A stretch of 20,986 nt of DNA from a virus. The notes beneath the pieces were generated by a model that was given only the letters and a program-made list of their open reading frames with translations, ran no database searches and was not told where the DNA came from. Below, in pieces: positions 15,381 to 20,986 of this stretch. Position 1 is the first letter of the stretch. The number at the start of each line of letters is the position of its first letter. Location: positions 1-20,986 of the IMG/VR virus record IMGVR_UViG_3300025138_013609; one strand, 5' to 3'. The position numbers and the translations under genes were made by a program.

Positions 15381-17446
15381 CCGGCGTGCTGGTGAAGTGG
15401 GGCCTGTCCAAGCTGGCGGCTACCATCATCGCGCATGTCATCACCTTTGCCATCACGTTCGGCCTATCGCAGCTGTTCAAGCCCGGTCGGCCCAAGCCTG
15501 AAGACGGCCAGATTGAAACGCGCGCGGCGGTGGGATCGCGCAAGAAGAACTGGGGCATCGTCCATACCAGCGGACAGGTCAGCTTCGAAGCCAGCAAGAA
15601 CGGCACGCTGGGCAAGGTGCTGACGCTGGGCACGGGGCATGAGAACGACATCATTGAGCACCGACTGCACGATGAAGTGGTGAACGTGGATGGCAGCGGC
15701 ACCATCAGCGATGCCAGCTTCAAGGGCGCGGTGCATATCATCACCCGCCCCGGCGATCCCAATCAGACCGCGATCGGCGAGCTGACCGCCATCTTCCCGG
15801 AATGGACAGCCAACCACCGCCAGCGCGGGTGTGCGCATGTCGCCATCATCTGCGACCCGGTGGATCAGGAAGATTTCAACACCGTCTATAACGGGCGGGT
15901 GCCTGAATATTCGCAGGTCCGCAAAGGGTGCTCCTGCTACGATCCGCGCCAGGACAGCACGGCCGTGATTTACGACGATGGCGAAGGCTTCGTTGTCATG
16001 GGCGCCGGGCCGCAGCGGGTGGACGATCCCACGACCTGGCCGTGGTCGGACAACTGGGCGCTGGTGACGGCGAATTACTGGGCCGACAGCGATGGCTATG
16101 GCGGCGGGTACGACAATGTAAACTGGACCAATATCGCGATCGAGGCAGCGATATCGGACGATCCGGTGCCTGCTGCTGGGGGCGGTACGGTTACCCGCTG
16201 GCGCTGCTGGGCCAGCTATTCGCTGGTCAATGAAGACCGCAAGGATGTGTTCGCCGACATGCTGAAGGCGGCCGATGGCTGGGCCTTCCAGGATGCCAAT
16301 GGCAAACTGAATATCCGGGCGGGCCGGTGGGAAGAACCCGACGTCACCATTACCGACGATGCCATCAAGGCGCTGAGCGTGGAACAGGGGCCGACCACGC
16401 GCCACCGCACCAGCGCGATCAAGGTGCTCTATACCGAAAGCGCGATCGGGTACCGGCAGCAGGAAGCAAACACGCTGACCGTGCCCAATAGCAATGCGGA
16501 CCCGAACAGCGATCCGCAATCGCTGCCGGCCAACTACATCCCGCACCACAACCAGGCCATTCGCGTCGGCTATCGCCATGCCGAAAGCCTCGATCCTGAT
16601 CGCTGGCATCTGACCGCGCTGCTGGATCTGCGCGGCCTCGATCTGCTGGGGCGCAGGTTCTGCCGTCTCGAGACAGAGGTGATGGGCATCTACGCCTGGT
16701 TCGAGATTAAGCGCCTCCGCCTGATTGTGCGCACCAAGTCGATCGAGGCAGAGCTTTCGGAAGTGAAGCCGGGCGACTGGCTGGATGATGCTACCGAGGT
16801 CGAAGGTAGTCCGCCTGGCAGCACTGCCCCACCCAAGGGCGACCCCACGCTGGCTGTGCCGACCGGGCTGACGCTTTCCGCCGTGGCCCTTTCCTTCGGT
16901 GACGCAAACGGCGTGGCGATCGCCGCCATCTGGGATGATCCAGGCCGCAAGGGGCTGACCTTTGAAGCGCAGCTGCGCGAAACACCCGATGGCGAATGGG
17001 TGACCATGGTGGTCGACAACGCGGCCTTCAGCGCCCGAAGCGGCCCGGTCAACAGCGGGATGGAGCACGAAGTGCGTGTCCGCGCCCGGTCGATCGGGGG
17101 GCGCACCAGCACTTGGAGCGCGCCCGTTACCATCACACCATCGGCAGCCGCCAGCGTGCCTGCGCCAAGCAATCTCGCCGCCGCACCGGGCGCCGCGGGC
17201 GAGGCGGTGATCGACTGGCGCAGTCCGCAGGCCGCCTTCGATCATGTGGAGCTGTTCGAAAACACGGCCGATGATTTGGATACAGCGACCCAGATCGGCG
17301 GGGAATTCGCCGGCAGCCTGGGTGAATTCAAGACGCACACCGAAACCGGCCTTTCCGCCGGCACCCACTATTTCTGGGCGGTCGCATTCGACGCCGCCGA
17401 CAACCCCAGCGCCGCCGCCGGCCCGGTGACGGCCGTGGTGACCTGA
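15365..17446 (+). CDS. Tail tip attachment protein, J-like, with C-terminal fibronectin type III domains
   Basis: The 693-residue central tip protein is expected to make first contact with the host surface. It starts with a hydrophobic segment at about residues 7-36 (LAATIIAHVITFAITFGLSQ), as in J-like tip proteins, then a beta-rich hub region (WGIVHTSGQVSFEASK, VLTLGTGHEN). The middle has FADMLKAADGWAFQDANG and GRWEEPDVTI, characteristic of the J family. Two fibronectin type III-like repeats fill about residues 497-595 and 598-693 (APSNLAAAPGAAGEAVIDW). The ATG at 15365 overlaps the previous gene by 16 bases. The frame is open further upstream, but that part is shadow. Confidence 0.82.
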   Translation: MPQAIAGVLVKWGLSKLAATIIAHVITFAITFGLSQLFKPGRPKPEDGQIETRAAVGSRKKNWGIVHTSGQVSFEASKNGTLGKVLTLGTGHENDIIEHRLHDEVVNVDGSGTISDASFKGAVHIITRPGDPNQTAIGELTAIFPEWTANHRQRGCAHVAIICDPVDQEDFNTVYNGRVPEYSQVRKGCSCYDPRQDSTAVIYDDGEGFVVMGAGPQRVDDPTTWPWSDNWALVTANYWADSDGYGGGYDNVNWTNIAIEAAISDDPVPAAGGGTVTRWRCWASYSLVNEDRKDVFADMLKAADGWAFQDANGKLNIRAGRWEEPDVTITDDAIKALSVEQGPTTRHRTSAIKVLYTESAIGYRQQEANTLTVPNSNADPNSDPQSLPANYIPHHNQAIRVGYRHAESLDPDRWHLTALLDLRGLDLLGRRFCRLETEVMGIYAWFEIKRLRLIVRTKSIEAELSEVKPGDWLDDATEVEGSPPGSTAPPKGDPTLAVPTGLTLSAVALSFGDANGVAIAAIWDDPGRKGLTFEAQLRETPDGEWVTMVVDNAAFSARSGPVNSGMEHEVRVRARSIGGRTSTWSAPVTITPSAAASVPAPSNLAAAPGAAGEAVIDWRSPQAAFDHVELFENTADDLDTATQIGGEFAGSLGEFKTHTETGLSAGTHYFWAVAFDAADNPSAAAGPVTAVVT

Positions 17447-17462
17447 CCAGGAGGACGAGACG

Positions 17463-19769
17463 ATGGGCGTGATCAAGGACAAGGGTGACTGGGTTTACCG
17501 CGATTTCAGCGCCGATGGCATGGAGGCAAGCGGCCCAAACGCGCCGCCGAAGAAGGACGTGCGTGACCTGTTCGCCCTGATCGAAACGGTTGTGGCTGCG
17601 GTGAGCAGCGGCATCGGCAAATACGAAACGGTCGCCGATCTACCGGCCGGCGCAACCGAGGGCACGTTGGCGCGCGTCTATGGCGACCCGGCGCCAGAGA
17701 ATAACACCTATTACGAATGGAACGGGGCAGCTTGGACCGTCGCCGACTGGTACGTCGACCTGATCACCGGCCCGGCCGGTGCCGATGGGGCGGACGGCAC
17801 GCTGCAACCCAGCGAAGTGCGCCAGGCAGTCGCTAGCGACGGTGTGCTGAGCGCCGATGGCGGACTGTTCCTGCTGGCGCGCACCGCGAACGTGGTTGCC
17901 ACGCGCGCGACCAGCGGATGGGCTGTCGGCAACGGCATGATGGCTGGGGTCAAAGCCGACAATCCGCGCGTGTCCGATCGCGGCCTTCTGATGGCCGCTG
18001 CCCGCACCCAGAAGATTACCGAGAATGCCGATTATTCGACCTGGGCAACCGCCAGCGGCGCGGTGAAGGCGGCATCGCCCTACACCGCGCCCAATGGGAT
18101 CGTGGCGACAAAAGTCACCGGTGCCGCCTCGGCTTTCACGCGCATTTCCAAGGCCTACAATCTGGCGCTGGCGGCCAGCCATGTGGCGATCGTGCTGGTC
18201 AAGAACGACCCGGCCGCGCCCGCGCCGCGATCGTCCATCTATATCGACAAGGCCAACGATGCCGATGCCGAACTGGAATGGCTGTGGAACGGTGCCGAAT
18301 TCGCCGCCTATCGGACCGAGACCGGCTTCACCGGTTTCCGACCGATCCATGTGGGCGATGGCTGGTGGATCATCGGCGGCAGCTTCATCTCGGACTCGGC
18401 GACGGCGGCCCATACTGTCCAGCTGCGGCCCGATACCAGCGGGACTGCCAAGTCCGTACACCTGGGGCAATACGATGCCTATGAAGCGGTGCAGTCCATG
18501 GGGCCGATGCGAAATGCCGCCGATGCTGCCGATGTCTGGCGCGTGCCGGTGGCGATGGACAAGGTTTTCACCGCGTCGGCCGACTTCGAAGTGCCCAGCG
18601 CCGTTTCAGCCATGGCGAGCCCAATCCTGACGCTGGACAACGGCGATGGCGACAATGACGACGCGTTGAGGATCTACCTCGACAATGCGGGCAAGGTGCG
18701 GTTCCGCGCGACACTGGCCGGCGCGACGATTGCGGACGAGGTCTGCGCGAACGCTGCGCTGCCGGCAACCGACATGCGAGCGACATTGCTGGTGAGCCCG
18801 ACGCACTATCGCTTCTGGGTGGGCGACAACCTGATCGGCGAAGGCACTTTCACTGGGGCCCTGCCATCGATTTCCCGCCTGCTGTTGGGCGAAGACGGCG
18901 CGGGCAACAAACTCAACTCTTCGGTGGGCGCGGTGACCCTGGCCAATGGCGATCTGTCAACCAAGGCAATCGACGGCGCGCCGGTGGCCAAGCTCTACCG
19001 CCTGCACGGGCAAAGCAACGCGGCCGGGCGCGGTGCCTTTGCCGAGGTGGCTTCCGCACAGTACACCTACAAGCAGATGGATGCCCGGCTGTGGGTGGCG
19101 CCCAATGCATTCTCGCTGGACGATTTCAGCACCGACGCCAGCTTCAAGCGGATCAACTGGACCTCTGGCGGCAGCGCGGTGACCATGTCGGATGTCGGCG
19201 CTGCTCTGGGCATGGAAGGCCCGCTGATGCACGGGGTCGATCGCAACACCTTCCTGGCCAAGTACGCAATCGGCGGAACCCAGCTGGCGCAAGATGCGGG
19301 GATCGAAGACTGGGACCCCGACAGCGCCGGCGAACTCTACGACCTGGCCAACGAATGCCACGATGCTGCGAGGGCATATCTCACTGGAGCCGGCTACAAG
19401 GTGCGGTGCATCGCGACGGTCTGGTACCAGGGCGAGAAGGACGGCGACAGCGGGGCATCGACGGCCGCTTATGAAGCCAACCTGTCGGCGCTGGGCGATG
19501 CCTGGAAGGCGTATCACGATGCCCTGGGCGATACCGACATGAAATTCGTGGTCTGCCGCCTCGCCGCTGGCCAGACGAATGTCGTCAACCTGGCTGCCAT
19601 GCGCGCTGCGCAGGCGGCGATGGTCGCGGCGCGGCCCGATTATGCCCTGCTGGCCGATCTGGATGCCGCAGCGGTGCAGGCCGACAACCTGCATCTGACC
19701 GGTGAAGGGCAGGTGGCAGCGGCGGCCGCCGTTCGCGCTGCGCTGCGCAGCGCGGGGGTATTCAGCTGA
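17463..19769 (+). CDS. Tail fibre with C-terminal SGNH/SASA-type acetylesterase domain
   Basis: This 768-residue fibre has five parts: an N-terminal attachment region (GDWVYRDFSADGMEASGPN, then a helix to about residue 60), a small segment ETVADLPAGATEGTLARVYG, a short collagen-like triplet stretch (GPAGADGADG, residues 103-112), two jelly-roll-like carbohydrate-binding regions at about 200-345 (ends VGDGWWIIGGSF) and 368-497, and an SGNH hydrolase domain from about 508. That last domain has the nucleophile Ser518 in HGQSNAAG, WYQGE at 654-658, and Asp741/His744 in DNLHLTG, the pattern of sialate O-acetylesterase-like (SASA) enzymes. It probably removes acetyl groups from surface polysaccharide during adsorption. 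The start has GGAGG at 17450-17454. Confidence 0.85.
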   Translation: MGVIKDKGDWVYRDFSADGMEASGPNAPPKKDVRDLFALIETVVAAVSSGIGKYETVADLPAGATEGTLARVYGDPAPENNTYYEWNGAAWTVADWYVDLITGPAGADGADGTLQPSEVRQAVASDGVLSADGGLFLLARTANVVATRATSGWAVGNGMMAGVKADNPRVSDRGLLMAAARTQKITENADYSTWATASGAVKAASPYTAPNGIVATKVTGAASAFTRISKAYNLALAASHVAIVLVKNDPAAPAPRSSIYIDKANDADAELEWLWNGAEFAAYRTETGFTGFRPIHVGDGWWIIGGSFISDSATAAHTVQLRPDTSGTAKSVHLGQYDAYEAVQSMGPMRNAADAADVWRVPVAMDKVFTASADFEVPSAVSAMASPILTLDNGDGDNDDALRIYLDNAGKVRFRATLAGATIADEVCANAALPATDMRATLLVSPTHYRFWVGDNLIGEGTFTGALPSISRLLLGEDGAGNKLNSSVGAVTLANGDLSTKAIDGAPVAKLYRLHGQSNAAGRGAFAEVASAQYTYKQMDARLWVAPNAFSLDDFSTDASFKRINWTSGGSAVTMSDVGAALGMEGPLMHGVDRNTFLAKYAIGGTQLAQDAGIEDWDPDSAGELYDLANECHDAARAYLTGAGYKVRCIATVWYQGEKDGDSGASTAAYEANLSALGDAWKAYHDALGDTDMKFVVCRLAAGQTNVVNLAAMRAAQAAMVAARPDYALLADLDAAAVQADNLHLTGEGQVAAAAAVRAALRSAGVFS

Positions 19770-19914
19770 TGGTCTGATCGAAGCCCCGGCAACGGGGGAG
19801 GCCGGGCGGTTGCAGCCGCCCTGAACCGCGAGAATACAGCTCGCACCTACGGCTGGCGCGCCAGCCTTCAGTTCCCCCGGCCGCGTACGGCGGGGGTCGC
19901 GATAGGTGCCAATA
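19770..19914 (+). promoter_or_regulatory. Hairpin-rich leader between tail fibre and com-like genes
   Basis: This 145-base gap can form four hairpins in a row: CCCCG/CGGGG with a GCAA tetraloop (19784-19797), GGGCGG/CCGCCC (19804-19821), the perfect palindrome GGCTGGCGCGCCAGCC (19851-19866), and a 9-bp stem with one bulged G and a CGTA loop (19874-19896). None is followed by a T-run. The region should contain the promoter and any operator of the com-methyltransferase unit, but I see no convincing -35/-10 pair. The com Shine-Dalgarno sequence (AGG at 19904-19906) follows the last stem. Confidence 0.6.
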
Positions 19915-20109
19915 ATGAAAAAAGGTTTTAGGTGCGCGAATTGCACGGCTCTGCTATTCAAGGCTGAGCCCGGAGCGATCCGCGGCGTAGTCGAGATCAA
20001 GTGCCGCCGCTGTCGGCAACTTATTCAATTGAGGCCCGTGAGCCCTACCGTGAGCGCCAGAAGAGCAGCCTGCGGAGACGGGAATTGTGGCTGTTCATAC
20101 CAGAAATGA
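19915..20109 (+). CDS. com: Com-like zinc-finger translational regulator
   Basis: A 64-residue basic protein closely patterned on Mu Com. It starts MKKGFRCANCTALLFKAE, and zinc-binding cysteines C7, C10, C30 and C33 form two CxxC pairs (RCANC and KCRRC), followed by RQLIQLR. Three extra cysteines (53, 58, 60) lie near the end. In Mu, Com binds the mom message and opens an inhibitory stem-loop so that mom can be translated. Here the following gene is a methyltransferase whose start overlaps com. I chose ATG 19915 over GTG 19906 because it gives the Com-type N-terminus. Base composition is more A/T-rich than in the structural genes. Confidence 0.9.
   Translation: MKKGFRCANCTALLFKAEPGAIRGVVEIKCRRCRQLIQLRPVSPTVSARRAACGDGNCGCSYQK
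20063..20096 (+). promoter_or_regulatory. Stem-loop over the methyltransferase start, candidate Com-controlled translation switch
   Basis: GAGCAGCC (20063-20070) pairs with GGCTGTTC (20089-20096) as eight consecutive pairs, one of them G-U. The 18-base loop holds the Shine-Dalgarno sequence GGAG (20074-20077) and the first two bases of the GTG start, whose last G begins the stem. The structure lies inside com and resembles in design the inhibitory stem-loop that hides the GUG start of Mu mom until Com binds. The pairing is seen in sequence; Com binding is inferred. Confidence 0.6.
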
Positions 20110-20986
20110 AATCCGAGGAATCGGCCTTTGCTCAGGATATGGCGGGCTCGAACTCGGTGTCGAAATCGCCATCCCCGAGTATCGAGCTGTTTGTCACGTC
20201 GAGCGGGAAGCCCACGCCGCGGCCGCTCTCGTGGCGAGGATGGAAGACAAGGCCCTGGCTTCGGCACCTGTATGGGACGATCTGCGATCCTTCGACGGCA
20301 GAGCGTGGCGCGGAAAGGTTCATCTCATCACTGCCGGCTATCCCTGCCAGCCGTTCAGCAACGCCGGGAAGCGACGTGGCGCGGCCGATCCAAGGCACTT
20401 ATGGCCCGAAGTCGCTCGCATCATCGATGAAGTCAGACCACCCGCTGTCTTCGTCGAAAACGTCGAAGGCCACATCAATTTGGGATTTGCCGATGTCATT
20501 GGACAGCTTCGCGGCCTGGGCTACGAGCCAAAGGCGGGCCTGTTCTCGGCGAGAGAAGCAGGCGCTTCACACAGGCGCCGCCGACTCTTCATCTTGGCCT
20601 ACTCCGACGGCAGCCGACGGAGGTTACGTGCCGGATATTCTGATCGACCAGGACGGGATCAGTTTCGCAAAGCCTTGCTGGATCCAAACTGGTGGCGGCC
20701 AATATCCACTGATGAATGCGGCCCGCGCTTGGACAGCTATTTGGATGTTGATGGAGGCATTGGGTTTGGAGGCGATCCGAAAGGGATCTTCGCACCAGGT
20801 CCGGCTGAGCTTGCGGCTTGGCGGCGGGTCCTTTCTCAGCAACCTGCAGCCCAACCCGCTCTTCTACGAACTGATCATGGGCTGGCCGACGAACTGGAGC
20901 GCACCCGAGGGGCAGGTAACGGGGTTTGCAGTCTGGTTGCAGCGCTCGCGCTTACAACTCTGGATGCGGCTTTCAGCAATGAGTGA
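20087..20986 (+). CDS. C5-cytosine DNA methyltransferase
   Basis: The 299-residue protein carries the ordered C5 methyltransferase motifs: motif I LCSGYGG (residues 14-20, S-adenosylmethionine binding), motif IV GYPCQPFS with catalytic Cys87, motif VI ENVEG (124-128), motif VIII-like HRRRR (162-166), a short target-recognition region, and motif X GAGNGV (275-280). It would methylate phage DNA and so protect it against host restriction, replacing Mom of Mu. The GTG start at 20087 overlaps com by 23 bases and follows GGAG. The end is complete (TGA at 20984-20986). Third-codon GC is lower than in the structural genes, suggesting separate acquisition. The whole gene also lies under an open +1 frame (next entry). 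Confidence 0.92.
   Translation: MAVHTRNEIRGIGLCSGYGGLELGVEIAIPEYRAVCHVEREAHAAAALVARMEDKALASAPVWDDLRSFDGRAWRGKVHLITAGYPCQPFSNAGKRRGAADPRHLWPEVARIIDEVRPPAVFVENVEGHINLGFADVIGQLRGLGYEPKAGLFSAREAGASHRRRRLFILAYSDGSRRRLRAGYSDRPGRDQFRKALLDPNWWRPISTDECGPRLDSYLDVDGGIGFGGDPKGIFAPGPAELAAWRRVLSQQPAAQPALLRTDHGLADELERTRGAGNGVCSLVAALALTTLDAAFSNE
20106..20986 (+). CDS. Candidate overlapping gene in the +1 frame of the methyltransferase, partial at the window end
   Basis: Relative to the methyltransferase, the +1 frame has no stop from after the TAG at 19929-19931 to the window edge, over 1,050 bases. The first ATG in it is at 20106, just after the methyltransferase start and overlapping the com stop region; it has no good ribosome binding site. 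The translated product (293 residues so far) carries motif-like segments: RPLSWRGWKTRPW (39-51), SLPAIPASRSA, SWPTPTAADGG (163-173), MNAARAW (203-209), and NPLFYELIMGWPTNW (250-264). WPTPTA and NP.F...LMGWP.GW segments are familiar from phage methyltransferase C-terminal regions. This may be a real dual-coded protein; high GC alone can also create long shadow frames, so confidence is moderate. Confidence 0.42.
   Translation, partial: MKSEESAFAQDMAGSNSVSKSPSPSIELFVTSSGKPTPRPLSWRGWKTRPWLRHLYGTICDPSTAERGAERFISSLPAIPASRSATPGSDVARPIQGTYGPKSLASSMKSDHPLSSSKTSKATSIWDLPMSLDSFAAWATSQRRACSRREKQALHTGAADSSSWPTPTAADGGYVPDILIDQDGISFAKPCWIQTGGGQYPLMNAARAWTAIWMLMEALGLEAIRKGSSHQVRLSLRLGGGSFLSNLQPNPLFYELIMGWPTNWSAPEGQVTGFAVWLQRSRLQLWMRLSAMS

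Noticed and set aside
15464-17482. A 672-residue antisense frame over the tip gene; similar long antisense frames at 1675-3510, 5087-6652 and 9222-11024
   Set aside because: These are mirror shadows of strongly supported + strand genes, without ribosome binding sites or family motifs.
20087-20986. Reading the methyltransferase as a frameshifted pseudogene because MGWPTNW-type C-terminal motifs lie in the +1 frame
   Set aside because: The annotated frame is itself complete, with a proper motif X (GNGV), and reaches its own stop. The +1 frame is also open along the entire gene and not only after a break point, so a simple frameshift does not explain it.
1-20986. tRNA genes, CRISPR arrays, insertion sequences and phage attachment sites
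   Set aside because: I saw no cloverleaf-like sequence, no regular direct repeats, no transposase-like protein and no terminal repeat pair in the window.

Overview
The window is the late (virion structural) region of a Mu-like transposable prophage or phage, read entirely on the + strand, in a high-GC alphaproteobacterial setting. The GC-rich third codon positions, a tail-tip gene order like that of alphaproteobacterial gene transfer agents, and the codon style suggest a sphingomonad-type host, but that assignment is inference. No host gene, rRNA, tRNA, CRISPR array, insertion sequence or attachment site is visible. The left edge lies inside a small-terminase-like gene and the right edge lies at the end of a DNA methyltransferase, so the phage continues on both sides.

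Head module (1-9474): the end of a Mu gp27-like protein, Mu gp28-like large terminase, gp29-like portal, F-like head morphogenesis protein with a C-terminal PBECR nuclease-like domain, gpG-like morphogenesis protein, gpI-like protease with a nested gpZ-like scaffold, a DUF2190-like decoration protein and the gpT-like major capsid protein. A strong terminator follows the capsid gene. Then come a helix-hairpin-helix/gp35-type fusion protein and the gp36- and gp37-like connector and tail-terminator proteins.

Tail module (9471-19769): a small proline-rich protein, a non-contractile tail tube protein, a tail assembly chaperone pair joined by a programmed -1 frameshift (GGGAAAC plus a downstream hairpin), the tape measure, four tail-tip proteins in gene-transfer-agent order, and a large fibre ending in an SGNH/SASA-type acetylesterase. 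No contractile sheath gene is seen, so this is a Mu-type head on a siphovirus-type tail, as in B3/D3112-like phages.

Right-end module (19770-20986): a hairpin-rich 145-base leader, then a Com-like zinc-finger translational regulator overlapping a C5-cytosine methyltransferase. This is the position that com-mom holds in Mu. The methyltransferase GTG start sits at the edge of an RNA stem-loop with its Shine-Dalgarno sequence in the loop, as expected for Com control. Across the whole methyltransferase a second reading frame stays open for more than 1 kb and carries its own methyltransferase-associated motifs (SWRGW, WPTPTA, MGWPTNW). This is a candidate dual-coding gene and the most interesting object in the window.
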